A stretch of 64,000 bases of DNA from assembly GCF_021432385.1 (NCBI RefSeq), contig NZ_JAEACT010000002.1, positions 2,127,501 through 2,191,500 on the forward strand, in the 5' to 3' direction. This document shows, piece by piece, positions 1-8,868 of this stretch. The position numbers and the translations under genes were made by a program. Source of the stretch: Clostridium hydrogenum. Its GTDB lineage: Bacteria > Bacillota > Clostridia > Clostridiales > Clostridiaceae. The number at the start of each line of letters is the position of its first letter. The stretch's first letter is position 1. The notes beneath the pieces are model-generated. The model did no database searches and was not told the origin of the DNA. It was given only the letters and a program-made list of their open reading frames with translations.

Positions 1-128
1 GTAAAACCTTGAGGAACAGGTATTCCAAGGTTTGTCATCTCTGCAAGATTCGCACCTTTACCACCTAATAAATTCCTCATGCCTGCATTACCCTCATTAA
101 ATAAGTAAACATACTTTTTTGTTGCCAT
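1..128 (-). CDS. ppdK: pyruvate, phosphate dikinase, N-terminal fragment (cut by window edge)
   Basis: The first 42 codons read [12 protein letters not shown] then a glycine-rich [10 protein letters not shown] stretch and GIPVPQGF, the typical start of pyruvate, phosphate dikinase, which interconverts pyruvate and PEP using ATP and phosphate. [10 protein letters not shown] belongs to the nucleotide-binding domain. The ATG is at 126-128, preceded by a purine-rich site (GAAGGGGATG). The rest of the gene lies left of the window. A PEP synthase would be the alternative, but the opening residues fit PPDK better. Confidence 0.85.
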   Translation of the reverse strand, partial: MATKKYVYLFNEGNAGMRNLLGGKGANLAEMTNLGIPVPQGF

Positions 129-729
129 AGTAAACATCCCCTTCAATTGTTTTGTCGCCGTAATTAACTTATAAATTATACAGCTTTTATATAATAAACC
201 TCTTTAACTATAAAAATTATTTATAATGCCGCTTTATAAATTAATTCTAAGTTTTTAAGTGGTTTATACCTAATTGTAGATATACCAGCTCAACTATTAA
301 AATTTATGTTCACCATAATGCCCAAAGGATGGCATTTTGGCACAAATAAATTTTAAGTTTCACAATGGTATATCTTTAATTTGACGATTACTTTTGCATT
401 AAATCGTTTACTTTCGACAGTAAAACTAACAACAATGTATTTTATACTATAAACAATAATTAAACCCTCCGTAGATAAATCACTAATTTAACTTATTTTA
501 TCTACATACTAATTATAACATTTTAATCGTATATGTTATATTGAAAATTTACTATTTTGGGTTAAATTATTAAAATTAATATCCATTATTTTGAAATTGC
601 TTTATATTACTCTAAATTTCATATGTATTTAAGTATTGTAAATTTTTAAAAAAACGTTTACAATTTAAATATATTTTAGGGTAATTTGCATAAAAAATAG
701 TTAAGATATGGCATTAAGCCATATCTTAA
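129..729. other. 601-bp intergenic region between ppdK and the DUF4342 gene
   Basis: No credible coding frame is present. The region holds the leader of ppdK (a TATAAT-like box on the minus strand near 175-180, without a clear -35), a 96-bp palindrome at 279-374 (family C repeat), a small TTTACT/AGTAAA hairpin near 409-426, and at the right edge the terminator of the DUF4342 gene. The remainder is very AT-rich with no recognised structure. Confidence 0.6.
279..374. repeat. family C palindromic repeat, copy C1
   Basis: Ends are GATATACC and GGTATATC. The arms remain complementary through roughly 45 bp each, around a short AAAGG centre flanked by ATGCC/GGCAT. The block ACCAGCTCAACTATTAA and the block AATTTTAAGTTTCACA recur in copy C2 (15744-15840), and the two ends alone recur in the 33-bp copy C3 (31649-31681). 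It has no coding capacity. It lies in the ppdK leader region, so a regulatory role cannot be excluded. Confidence 0.7.
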
Positions 730-737
730 CTATTTTT
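693..737 (-). terminator. intrinsic terminator of the recO/DUF4342 transcript
   Basis: Perfect 20-bp inverted repeat (AAAAATAGTTAAGATATGGC and its complement) with a 5-base loop, followed on the minus strand by a T run. It overlaps the stop codon of the DUF4342 gene at 730-732, so the stem begins within the last codons. Confidence 0.85.
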
Positions 738-1284
738 CATCATTGATATCATCAAATTTTACAGTGTATTGATAAGAGGCATCACTATCTGAATGATTTT
801 GATTTTTAAATTTATCTTTAATCTCAGCTGCGGCATCATTTACTTTTTCTTTAACATTAGAAACAGTATCTTTAACAACTTTATTTACAACTTCAACGCT
901 GCCATCATTTTTAGTTATTTCAACTGTAACTTTAGTCACAACAGCTGTTAAAAACATTAATACTAGTGATGGATACCATGCAATTCCTGCAACAACTCCT
1001 CCAAGAATACCTGCGCTAACAGGAATATCCGCAATGAGTTTATCATCTTTCTTTATTTTTATTCTTGATACATTTCCCTTTTCAATTAGTTCCTTAATCC
1101 AATTTACAAATTCATCTTTACTACTTTCAAATTGATCTTTCATATTTTTATGATTTTTTTCAATGTATACAAGTGTATCAATAACATTACCATTGCAGGC
1201 CTCTAGAGCTTCTTTTGCTTGTGTATATGTAACACTTGTTCTTTCCCTTATAATATCAATTTTTTCTAAGGTTATTTCTTCCAT
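730..1284 (-). CDS. UBA-like plus DUF4342 membrane-associated protein
   Basis: A 184-residue protein. Residues 1-43 form a UBA/EF-Ts-N-like three-helix motif (TSVTYTQAKEALEACNGNVI). About residues 60-140 match the DUF4342 pattern: a basic stretch, then IPVSAGILGGVVAGIAWYPS and a hydrophobic segment that could span the membrane, then VTVEITKNDGSVEVV. The C-terminus is charged and helical. Function is unknown. The start chosen is the ATG at 1284 behind AAGGAG; an upstream GTG at 1296 is too close to that site. It follows recO directly and ends in a strong terminator, so it is the last gene of the era-recO operon. Confidence 0.75.
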   Translation of the reverse strand: MEEITLEKIDIIRERTSVTYTQAKEALEACNGNVIDTLVYIEKNHKNMKDQFESSKDEFVNWIKELIEKGNVSRIKIKKDDKLIADIPVSAGILGGVVAGIAWYPSLVLMFLTAVVTKVTVEITKNDGSVEVVNKVVKDTVSNVKEKVNDAAAEIKDKFKNQNHSDSDASYQYTVKFDDINDEK

Positions 1285-1292
1285 ACTTAAAT

Positions 1293-2036
1293 TCACTCCT
1301 TTTTTAATAAATTTAGTATCTCCAAACTCTTTGGCTTTTTAGCAAAATCATTGCTTATAAATTCGCTTAAAATCTCATATATCTCCCTCTTAACATTAGC
1401 GTTTAAACTTACCCTATGGACTTTTCCTAAAGGTAACTTGTTTAAATAATTTAAAGTACTATATGAAGCTGGTGAAATTTTTCTTCCACCTTCTTTTTCG
1501 CATTCTTGGCACAAACATCCGTAGTACTTATAGCTAATATAATTAGAAGATGATATTCTTTTTTTACACTTTGCACAATAGTCCAAATTAAGACCATAAC
1601 CTGTATATCTTAAAAGTTTTAATTCAAAAGCTCTTGCTAGAATTTCAAGGTCACCAACTTTATTTTTCATTAAATAAAATGTACTTACAAATTCTCTAAA
1701 TAAATCTCTGTTACTTTCACCTTCTACCATAGAAATATCAATTAATTCAGAGAGATAAGATGCATAAGTTAAAATATCCAAATCATTTAAAAAATCTTGA
1801 AAAGACTCTATTATTTGTCCTTCATTTAGTATAAACATACTTTTGCCCTTAAATAAAACATATTCACTAAAGCAGAAATTTAAAGTTATGGGCAGGTATT
1901 TGCTTCTACTTTTTCTTGCGCCTTTTACAACTGCAGATACCTTCCCCAATTTTTCTGTAAAAATCCATATTAATTTATCATTTTCCTTGAAATCCTGTGC
2001 TTTTAGAATTACCCCTCTGCTTTTAAATACAGACAG
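1293..2036 (-). CDS. recO: DNA repair protein RecO, probable CTG start
   Basis: RecO loads RecA with RecF and RecR in recombinational repair. The frame shows the N-terminal OB fold (FKSRGVILKAQDFKENDKL, WIFTEKLGKVSAVVKGARK), the helical middle, and a zinc-finger-like set of cysteines (CAKCKK and CLCQEC). The first in-frame ATG (1949) would remove about 29 residues that clearly belong to the OB fold. No ATG, GTG or TTG exists between the upstream in-frame stop and that sequence. The only well placed codon is CTG at 2034-2036, eight bases behind AAGGAG. That gives 247 residues, the usual RecO length. The alternatives are an ATT start or a sequencing error. Confidence 0.85.
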   Translation of the reverse strand: MSVFKSRGVILKAQDFKENDKLIWIFTEKLGKVSAVVKGARKSRSKYLPITLNFCFSEYVLFKGKSMFILNEGQIIESFQDFLNDLDILTYASYLSELIDISMVEGESNRDLFREFVSTFYLMKNKVGDLEILARAFELKLLRYTGYGLNLDYCAKCKKRISSSNYISYKYYGCLCQECEKEGGRKISPASYSTLNYLNKLPLGKVHRVSLNANVKREIYEILSEFISNDFAKKPKSLEILNLLKKE

Positions 2037-2079
2037 ATTATCATCTCCTTCCCTAATATTTTAACCTTTTTTTTTAAAA

Positions 2080-2961
2080 TTATTTATATCCTAACTCTTT
2101 TAAAATAAAAGAACTATCTCTCCAGTCCTTTTTTACCTTAACCCATAATTTCAAATTAACTTTTTTACCTAAAAACTTTTCAATATTTTCTTTTGAATAA
2201 GAATTTATTTTTTTTAGCATAGTACCATTTTTACCTATTATTATTCCTTTATGTGAATCTTTTTCGCAAAGCAGTGTTGCTTCAATATTATATTTTCCAT
2301 TTTCATTTTCCTTCATTTTAGTAACTTCTATAGCAATTCCATGAGGCACTTCGTCAGATAAAAGTCTAAGTCCCTTTTCTCTTATAATTTCCGAAACAAT
2401 AAACCTCTCCTGCTTATCTATTATCATATCATCAGGGTAATATTTAGGTCCCTCTTTCATGTATTCTACCATAAGCTTTATTAGCTCATCTACATTTTTG
2501 CCTTTAATGGCTGCTATAGGTATTATTTCTTTAAATTCAAAAAACTCAGAGTAATTTTTAAGGGTTTTTGCTAATCTCTCTTCTGTAGTTTCATCCATTT
2601 TATTTACAACTAAAAATACAGGTATATTCATCTCTCGAAGCTGATTTAAAATTTCTATATCTCCTTTATGAACTGTAACCTCCGGCGTAGTTACAAATAC
2701 GACTAAATCCACATCCTTCACAGTGTCAACAGCCAATTTAACCATATATTCACCAAGTTTATGCCTTGGCTTGTGAATACCTGGTGTATCTACAAATACA
2801 AGTTGATAATTTTCTCCTGTCAATATAGTTTGTATATTATTTCTAGTAGTTTGAGGTTTGCTTGATACGATAGACAATTTTTCCCCCATTATATAGTTAA
2901 GCAGTGTTGACTTTCCAACATTTGGTCTTCCTATTATTGTTACAAATCCAGATTTAAACAT
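2080..2961 (-). CDS. era: GTPase Era
   Basis: A 293-residue GTPase that binds 16S rRNA and assists 30S maturation. The G motifs are visible: G1 GRPNVGKS, G2 around PQTTRN, G3 DTPG, G4 NKMD, G5 near the IPIAAIKG stretch. The C-terminal KH domain carries [10 protein letters not shown] and ends in the usual KVKKDWRDS...LGY. It lies directly upstream of recO, the standard Firmicutes pairing. In Bacillus a cytidine deaminase gene sits between dgkA and era; here it is absent. Confidence 0.97.
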   Translation of the reverse strand: MFKSGFVTIIGRPNVGKSTLLNYIMGEKLSIVSSKPQTTRNNIQTILTGENYQLVFVDTPGIHKPRHKLGEYMVKLAVDTVKDVDLVVFVTTPEVTVHKGDIEILNQLREMNIPVFLVVNKMDETTEERLAKTLKNYSEFFEFKEIIPIAAIKGKNVDELIKLMVEYMKEGPKYYPDDMIIDKQERFIVSEIIREKGLRLLSDEVPHGIAIEVTKMKENENGKYNIEATLLCEKDSHKGIIIGKNGTMLKKINSYSKENIEKFLGKKVNLKLWVKVKKDWRDSSFILKELGYK

Positions 2962-3031
2962 AAATCCTCCTCTATATTTTTAAAATTTGGTAAACAGTTC
3001 TGGGAACATATCTTTCATTTCATTTATTATA

Positions 3032-3742
3032 TCATAAATGAAATATTTTAAATAACAACATTGTAATTAAAATACCGAAAATGGCTCCAACTACAACTTC
3101 AAAAACAGAATGTACCTCTGAATCAACTCTACTTTGCGCTACAATTACAGCTAAAAAATAGCTCAAAATTATCACTATTGGCTCCGGAGATACTAATGTT
3201 ATCATGGTTGCCACAGAAAAAGCTATAGCACTATGTCCGCTTGGCATTCCTCCTCTAAGAGGTGTGCCTTCACCAAAAATAGCTTTTATAATTAATGTTA
3301 AAATACATACAATTATTAAAGTTAAAAATATCATATATGGATTTGAATTTTTAACCTTTGATATAACATGATTAACTGCTGGTTGAAGTTTATCCCAAAA
3401 TATAATAAATCCAACTATAACAGCATTTATAGCTGTAACAAGCACCCCACCAGCCGCCGTATTTTTAGCAATCTTGGCAAGCGGATGATAATAATTTGTC
3501 GTTAAATCAATTGCACTTTCTATAGCTGTATTTATAAGTTCTGCACTTATTACCATTGTTATAGTGATTGTTATTATTAAAAGTTCTACTCTAGTTAAAC
3601 TCGTAAAAAAGCATATTGTTAAAATTAGCAGTGCAAAAACAAAATCTATTCTAATATTAAGTTGTGTCCTTACAGCATATATTATACCCTCAATGGCATA
3701 ATTAAAACTATCAACTAATTTTTTCATCTTCATATTTATCAT
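3032..3742 (-). CDS. undecaprenol/diacylglycerol kinase fused to a PAP2 phosphatase
   Basis: A 236-residue membrane protein with two parts. Residues 1-118 are a DgkA-type kinase with three membrane segments, the ELINTAIESAIDL helix (E68, N71, E75) and HPLAKIAKNTAAGGVLV. Residues 130-236 are a PAP2 phosphatase with the PSGH motif (167-170) and SR...H (S204, R205, H211). The kinase would phosphorylate undecaprenol or diacylglycerol; the phosphatase would remove lipid phosphate. In Gram-positive DgkA the residue after AK at position 94 is usually Asp; here it is Asn. The first PAP2 motif (K...RP) is not clear. The start is uncertain: ATG codons at residues 1, 4 and 6 all follow a GGTTGGGATG stretch. 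Confidence 0.85.
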   Translation of the reverse strand: MINMKMKKLVDSFNYAIEGIIYAVRTQLNIRIDFVFALLILTICFFTSLTRVELLIITITITMVISAELINTAIESAIDLTTNYYHPLAKIAKNTAAGGVLVTAINAVIVGFIIFWDKLQPAVNHVISKVKNSNPYMIFLTLIIVCILTLIIKAIFGEGTPLRGGMPSGHSAIAFSVATMITLVSPEPIVIILSYFLAVIVAQSRVDSEVHSVFEVVVGAIFGILITMLLFKIFHL

Positions 3743-3758
3743 CCCAACCTGAAAGTAT

Positions 3759-3876
3759 TATAGAGATACTACCTAAAAAATCGAAATTACAAATACCACG
3801 TTTATCCTGACAAATTGTAATTTAACAGGGTACATTTGAAATTTGTAATTTTGCCATTTCAAATTGTATATCTGTG
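3759..3876. repeat. family B palindromic repeat, copy B1
   Basis: An inverted repeat with AGATAC/GTATATCT-like ends and inner arms ATTACAAAT / ATTTGTAAT around TTATCCTGACAAATTG and TTTAACAGGGTACATT. The same two blocks recur at 52778-53105, where a family A element interrupts them, and the right half recurs near 20896-20965. It lies between ybeY and the kinase-phosphatase gene, in the space between two genes of one operon. Confidence 0.6.
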
Positions 3877-3893
3877 GGAAAATCTACTTAGCT

Positions 3894-4394
3894 TTACCTA
3901 TTTAAACCAAAATTATTTAATATTTCTTCTTCTCTTTTCCTCATTTTTTTCTTATCCTCTTCCTCCATGTGATCATAACCCATGAGGTGTAATACAGAAT
4001 GAACTGTTAAATAAAGAGCTTCTCTTAAAAAAGAATGACCGAATTCTATGCTTTGTTCTTTAGCCCTTTCAAGGGATAATGCTATATCCCCAATAACAAG
4101 TTTATCATCGTCTAAATATGTATCATCAAATTGAAAATTATTGTAAGTATCCTTGAATACCTTGCCCTCTGGATACTCAAGCATTGGAAAAGAAAGCACA
4201 TCGGTTGCACTATCTATATTCCTGTTTTCCCTATTAATTTCACGTATTTCGTCGTTATCTACTAATATCACTGATACTTCATATTCAATATTTACTTCTT
4301 CTTCTTTAAGTGCATAATCAATAACTTCTTTAAGTTTTGTTTCAATCTCTTCATTAACTTCTATAATCGTCTGCCTATTATCTATAAAAATCAT
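3894..4394 (-). CDS. ybeY: endoribonuclease YbeY
   Basis: A 166-residue UPF0054 metalloprotein needed for 16S rRNA 3'-end processing and ribosome quality control. The zinc signature is present as [11 protein letters not shown] near residues 129-139 (HxxxHxxxxxH), with DVLSFPM before it. It is preceded by pgpH with a gap of three bases, so the two are co-translated; ybeY, dgkA, era and recO follow the usual order. Confidence 0.96.
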   Translation of the reverse strand: MIFIDNRQTIIEVNEEIETKLKEVIDYALKEEEVNIEYEVSVILVDNDEIREINRENRNIDSATDVLSFPMLEYPEGKVFKDTYNNFQFDDTYLDDDKLVIGDIALSLERAKEQSIEFGHSFLREALYLTVHSVLHLMGYDHMEEEDKKKMRKREEEILNNFGLNR

Positions 4395-4397
4395 ATT

Positions 4398-6467
4398 TTA
4401 CTCCTTCTGCTTCTTCTGTAATGTTTTATCTACAGGATATTCTATTCTTTGGTGATATATACCAAGCAAAGAACTTAAAAATGCATTTCTTATTTTTTCT
4501 ATATCTCTAAGAGTTAATTCACAATTACTAAGTTGTCCATCCTTTAATCTTTCATTTATTATATTATTTATCATTTCTTCAATTTTACTCTTTGTAGGTT
4601 CTTGTATAGATCTTACCGCTGCTTCTATACTATCTGCAAGCATAAGTATTGCTATTTCTTTGCTTCTAGGTGCCGGCCCTGAATACCTGAAATTCTCCTC
4701 TTTAATTTCTTCTGGATTTTCACTTGTATTTTTTAAGGTTAGATAAAAATATTTAACAAGCGTATTTCCATGATGCTGCTGAATAGCATTTTGTATAACT
4801 TCTGGTATTTTATATTCCTTTGCAAGCTCAATTCCATCCTTCACATGTGAAATTATAACAAGTGCACTCAAATTAGGTGTTATTTTAGAATGTGGATTTT
4901 CTATTCCAATTTGATTTTCTTTAAAAAAGTATGGTCTTTTTATTTTACCAATATCATGATAATATGCAGAAACTCTAGTTAAAAGTGGGTTACCACCTAC
5001 TTTTTCAACAGCTGCCTCTGCAAGATTAGCTACAATTATACTATGATGGTATGTACCAGGTGCCTCCATCAAAAGCCTTTTCATAAGCGGATGATTTGGA
5101 TCTGAAAGTTCAAGCAGCTTAACTGAAGTAACTACCCCAAAAACATTTTCAAATATAGGTAAAAAGCCTATTGTAAGCACAGAAGATAGTACACCACCAA
5201 CAAATGTAAATAATGCTTTTTGTACATTATCAATTACATTGCTACTAAGTAAAAATCCAACTGAAAATACCATAACTCCACTAACACAAGATATAAAAGT
5301 TGCTGCGTAAATTGTATCACTTCTTTGCTGCATATTTCTAAATACTATAGAAACTAAAACGCAACTAACTATAGCAAGAAGGGTAATTTCACAATTAAAT
5401 TCACATACTGCAGAAATAAAAATACAATTTAATAAGCTTTCAGTTAAAGCCACCTTGTAATCTGAGAGTAAGGTTAAAAGCATTGGTATGCAAGCTATTG
5501 GTATCATAAAAGGTGAAATCATACTTATAGTTCTTGCTAGACCCAAAGAAATTGCATTAAGTAAACATATCATAATCAATTTTCCAACATTATCATATAT
5601 CTTTTTATTATATTTGAACAAATAAAATATTTGAACAAATAGCACTAATGCAACTAATACTGCTAAACTTATATATACATACCAATTATAACTACTTTTA
5701 CTATTTAACAAACCTAAGTCTTCTAATATAGAAATTTCATTTGAGGTTACCGGTTCTCCATCCTGTACAATAATTTGATCCTTTTTAATCATTACTGGAG
5801 AAACCTTTTTTGCAACTTCATCCTTTACTTCTTTTGTTTTTTCATTATCAATAAACGTATTTGGCTTTATATACAAATTTACAATATCAACTCCGAGATT
5901 ATCTGTTTGCTTACTGTACTTTGAATTTTCAAACTGATTATTCGCATACTCTTGTGCTTTTTTTATATCACTAGAATTTCCATCCTTTATTTCGCCATTA
6001 AAAATCTCCTTAATAATTTTTTCTATGGTCTGTTGTAATCCCTTCAAATCGTCATCACTTAAAGCTAATATATTTTTTATATCATCATTACTTAAACTGA
6101 TACTAAGCAAAGTTTTTAACTGTTGAGTTTTTCCATTATCATCAATTTTCATGTCTTTAACTTTATTAATATTGTCAAAATTAGTATTAATATCATTAAG
6201 TGCATTATCCTGTACTTGAGTATTTTTATTATATTGAACTCCAACGGAATTTATGGCCTGCTTAACTTTTTCTTCTGTAGCAATTCTATCTTCAACATCT
6301 CTTGGTGCTTTTATATCCGTTTTTGCAATATCACCTTCATTTAAATTATACTTTTTTGTAACAAGCGATGTAAGAAGTATGCTATATATAATAAAAAAAG
6401 AACATACTAAAATAAAAATCCTTTTAACCTGATTTTTTTTAATTAATTTTAAACTTTCCATATACAT
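4398..6467 (-). CDS. pgpH: 7TM-HD family c-di-AMP phosphodiesterase (PgpH/YqfF)
   Basis: A 689-residue membrane enzyme. It has one N-terminal membrane segment (residues 15-35), an extracellular 7TMR-HDED domain up to about 255, seven membrane helices to about 440, then a cytoplasmic HD domain with TYHHS, YYHDIGK and the distal QQHHG. Listeria PgpH cleaves c-di-AMP to pApA, so a role in c-di-AMP turnover follows from the family. PhoH, which separates yqfD and this gene in Bacillus, is missing here. The start could be either of two ATGs two codons apart. Confidence 0.93.
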   Translation of the reverse strand: MYMESLKLIKKNQVKRIFILVCSFFIIYSILLTSLVTKKYNLNEGDIAKTDIKAPRDVEDRIATEEKVKQAINSVGVQYNKNTQVQDNALNDINTNFDNINKVKDMKIDDNGKTQQLKTLLSISLSNDDIKNILALSDDDLKGLQQTIEKIIKEIFNGEIKDGNSSDIKKAQEYANNQFENSKYSKQTDNLGVDIVNLYIKPNTFIDNEKTKEVKDEVAKKVSPVMIKKDQIIVQDGEPVTSNEISILEDLGLLNSKSSYNWYVYISLAVLVALVLFVQIFYLFKYNKKIYDNVGKLIMICLLNAISLGLARTISMISPFMIPIACIPMLLTLLSDYKVALTESLLNCIFISAVCEFNCEITLLAIVSCVLVSIVFRNMQQRSDTIYAATFISCVSGVMVFSVGFLLSSNVIDNVQKALFTFVGGVLSSVLTIGFLPIFENVFGVVTSVKLLELSDPNHPLMKRLLMEAPGTYHHSIIVANLAEAAVEKVGGNPLLTRVSAYYHDIGKIKRPYFFKENQIGIENPHSKITPNLSALVIISHVKDGIELAKEYKIPEVIQNAIQQHHGNTLVKYFYLTLKNTSENPEEIKEENFRYSGPAPRSKEIAILMLADSIEAAVRSIQEPTKSKIEEMINNIINERLKDGQLSNCELTLRDIEKIRNAFLSSLLGIYHQRIEYPVDKTLQKKQKE

Positions 6468-6537
6468 TCACCCTTTTGTTTACAATAAGTATTTAGCTGC
6501 GTTTAGATATACATCGCTTCAAACTTCAAATCTACAA

Positions 6538-7671
6538 TTATTGTTTTTGTGAAATATTTTCTTCCGTAGTTACCAAAATTCTTATTGTACATATATCCCC
6601 TTTTATATTTGTATCCACCACTTTATTTTTAATCTTTACACTTTTATCAAACTCACTACATAACTTTTTATACATATCACTGGTAGTATTATCTATAAGC
6701 TTTTGCTTATTTAATTTTTCTATTGTATCTAAAACTTCATAATATACTTCTTTTTTAATAAAAAAATTTCCACTTACTATTTTATCATATTTCTTAAATT
6801 TATTTTCACTTTTTTTTAAATAAAACTTTTTATTTCCTATATCTAGATAGTAATTTTCTATTTTTTTCCCTGTTCTCTTTCTTACATGCTTAGTCAAAGA
6901 AACATCAACAATTCTTTCATTAAAAGTTTCAGCAATTACGTCTCCATCGGCATGAACATTGTACACATTTCCTTCATTACCTTGTTGCCCTTTAATAAGT
7001 ACTTGTCCCTTTTTAACGACATCTCCAGCTTTAACTACTGCCGTACCCGATCTAGTATATATTCTAAGTATATAGCCATCCTGTTTTGCTACAACATCAC
7101 CTGCATTATCGTTCTTTACAATTTGAGGTGGTTCTTGCCTTTCTGCAACATTAATTTTAAGATGTGATCCATAAATTCTGACTCTCACCCACATTATATC
7201 ATTATTTTTTTCTATAAGCTTTTTCTCCAAATCATACACGTTAATGCTTTTTTTACTTATACCTGGTTTTATTCCAAGTGTATTAAGTTCTGCTCTTATA
7301 TTATATGGAGGTATGTTTTTTTGAGTTTTTATATCTATCCCCCATATAAATGTAGAAAGATAGTATGTTAAAAATATAAAAATTATTCCTCCAATAAGTA
7401 TTGAAATCCTATTTCTAAGTTTAATTAAAATAAAACCAATTCCCTTTCTTCCTGTTATCTTTATTTTTGCTCTTGTTTTCTCAGATATTTCTTTTACTTT
7501 CTTATAGTCTTTAAGCTCAACCCCTATTTGCAATAAATTTATATCTAATCTTTGGACCTTGTTTAACTTTATTCCTCTATTATAAATCAAATTTAAAAAT
7601 TCTTCTGGCTTTTTTGTTCTTATCTCAATTGTTATAAATGCATTTTTAATTTTCTCAAATTTAATTTTCAT
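6538..7671 (-). CDS. yqfD: sporulation protein YqfD
   Basis: A 377-residue protein with a single membrane helix near residues 90-110, an N-terminal cytoplasmic part, and an extracytoplasmic region containing VRIYGSHLKINVAERQ and a repeated VVKAGDVVKKGQVLIKG biotinyl-like hairpin. This is the YqfD pattern. In Bacillus it is made in the mother cell under sigma E and works near SpoIIIA/GerM; the precise role is not known. The ATG used is the one behind GGAGATGAT; an earlier ATG inside that site would add five residues. It overlaps the end of yqfC by 11 bases. Confidence 0.9.
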   Translation of the reverse strand: MKIKFEKIKNAFITIEIRTKKPEEFLNLIYNRGIKLNKVQRLDINLLQIGVELKDYKKVKEISEKTRAKIKITGRKGIGFILIKLRNRISILIGGIIFIFLTYYLSTFIWGIDIKTQKNIPPYNIRAELNTLGIKPGISKKSINVYDLEKKLIEKNNDIMWVRVRIYGSHLKINVAERQEPPQIVKNDNAGDVVAKQDGYILRIYTRSGTAVVKAGDVVKKGQVLIKGQQGNEGNVYNVHADGDVIAETFNERIVDVSLTKHVRKRTGKKIENYYLDIGNKKFYLKKSENKFKKYDKIVSGNFFIKKEVYYEVLDTIEKLNKQKLIDNTTSDMYKKLCSEFDKSVKIKNKVVDTNIKGDICTIRILVTTEENISQKQ

Positions 7672-7963
7672 TTTTATCATCTCCATAAGTAATGGTTTTA
7701 AACTTACCAGATATAATTATCGTATGACTGCCAATATAAAGAATTTCAAGTTTATATCCTTCTATATTTATTATTCCTATTTCTGTGCTTACACTAATTA
7801 TATTTTCATTAAACAACAATATTTCCTTATGATTTTCAATTGTTATTTCTTCATTACCTACAACAGATATATCTACTTTGGGAATATCTAAAACAACGTC
7901 TCTTGGAAAATCAAGCTTCTTTGCAATTTTTTGTTTTATTTTATTTATTGTAAATTTTTTCAC
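7661..7963 (-). CDS. yqfC: sporulation protein YqfC
   Basis: About 100 residues, YabP/YqfC family: KLDFPRDVVLDIPKVDISV, then ITIENHKEILLFNENIISV and ISGKFKTITYG. In Bacillus the paired yqfC-yqfD genes are expressed in the mother cell. The GTG at 7961-7963 is preferred because it follows GAGGGTGAAAGG and gives the family length; an ATG at 7984 lacks a binding site and would add seven residues. Confidence 0.88.
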   Translation of the reverse strand: MKKFTINKIKQKIAKKLDFPRDVVLDIPKVDISVVGNEEITIENHKEILLFNENIISVSTEIGIINIEGYKLEILYIGSHTIIISGKFKTITYGDDKNEN

Positions 7964-8065
7964 CCTTTCACCCTCAAATCGCATAACACTTTCATATTTA
8001 ATTTATGACTATTAAATCCAATAAATTACGCTATGCTTAAAATATTTAAAACAAAAAATAATAAA

Positions 8066-8089
8066 AAGACCCGGAATTATCCGGATCTT
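8066..8089 (-). terminator. terminator behind rpsU-yqeY
   Basis: A stem of AAGACCCGGA with TCCGGATCTT and a four-base ATTA loop, followed on the minus strand by TTTTATTATTTTTTG. It begins 13 bases after the yqeY stop. Confidence 0.8.
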
Positions 8090-8102
8090 ATATAGAAATT
8101 TT

Positions 8103-8552
8103 TTACTTATTATTCAAAAATTCTTTTACAAGTTTACTTACTAAAGTACCATCTGCACGGCCCTTAGTCTTTGGAACTACTGCTCCCATGAGTTTCCCCA
8201 TGTCCTTCATGTTATTTGCACCAATACTTGCAGCTGCATCGTTAATTACACTTTTAATTTCATCTTCAGTCAATTGCTGAGGAAGGTAATTCATAAGAAT
8301 TTCAATTTCACTATTTGCTTTATCAATCAAATCTTGTCTATTACCTTTTTCAAACTCAACTAAAGCCTCTCGCCTCTGTTTAATCTCTCTTGATAAAATT
8401 TCAACAACCTTAGGATCATCTACTTTTTCACCATCAGTTTTTTCAACCTGTAAAACAGCAGCTCTAGCCATACTAATTATGTTAGCCTTAAACTTATCGC
8501 CACTTTTTAAGGCATCTTTCCAATCTTGCTGAAGTTTTTCCTTAAGGGACAT
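8103..8552 (-). CDS. yqeY: GatB/YqeY domain protein
   Basis: A 149-residue YqeY protein, related to the tail domain of GatB and suspected of binding tRNA. Signatures are LQQDWKDALKSGDK, ILSREIKQRREAL, and the C-terminal KDMGKLMGAV with GRADGTLVSKLVKEFL. It follows rpsU by 20 bases, the common Firmicutes arrangement, and ends in a strong terminator. Its biochemical role is not established. Confidence 0.95.
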   Translation of the reverse strand: MSLKEKLQQDWKDALKSGDKFKANIISMARAAVLQVEKTDGEKVDDPKVVEILSREIKQRREALVEFEKGNRQDLIDKANSEIEILMNYLPQQLTEDEIKSVINDAAASIGANNMKDMGKLMGAVVPKTKGRADGTLVSKLVKEFLNNK

Positions 8553-8572
8553 TCACGTACCTTCTTTCAAAC

Positions 8573-8749
8573 CTATTTAAACTTTCTTTTTCTTGCAGCT
8601 TCAGATTTCTTCTTTTTCTTTACGCTAGGTTTTTCATAATGTTCTCTCTTTCTTACTTCTGAAAGAACCCCCGCTCTAGCGCACTTTTTCTTAAATCTTC
8701 TTAATGCACTTTCTAAAGATTCATTTTCTCCAACTTTAATTTCTGACAT
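8573..8749 (-). CDS. rpsU: 30S ribosomal protein S21
   Basis: A 58-residue basic protein beginning [19 protein letters not shown], followed by [21 protein letters not shown] and a lysine/arginine-rich tail. S21 helps initiation by base pairing of the 30S with the Shine-Dalgarno region. The start is preceded by GGAGGGATATAG. It is co-transcribed with yqeY. Confidence 0.97.
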   Translation of the reverse strand: MSEIKVGENESLESALRRFKKKCARAGVLSEVRKREHYEKPSVKKKKKSEAARKRKFK

Positions 8750-8868
8750 CTATATCCCTCCCTCCGCTAGCTTAACTATATTACAAAACGCAGCTAATTG
8801 GGCTAAACAACACACTAATTATTATACAACACTCAAAGCTTTACTGTCAACAATTTCATTTAGATTTA

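Noticed and set aside
175..200. ppdK promoter
   Set aside because: A TATAAT-like box exists but no acceptable -35 at 16-18 bases; not listed as a separate feature.
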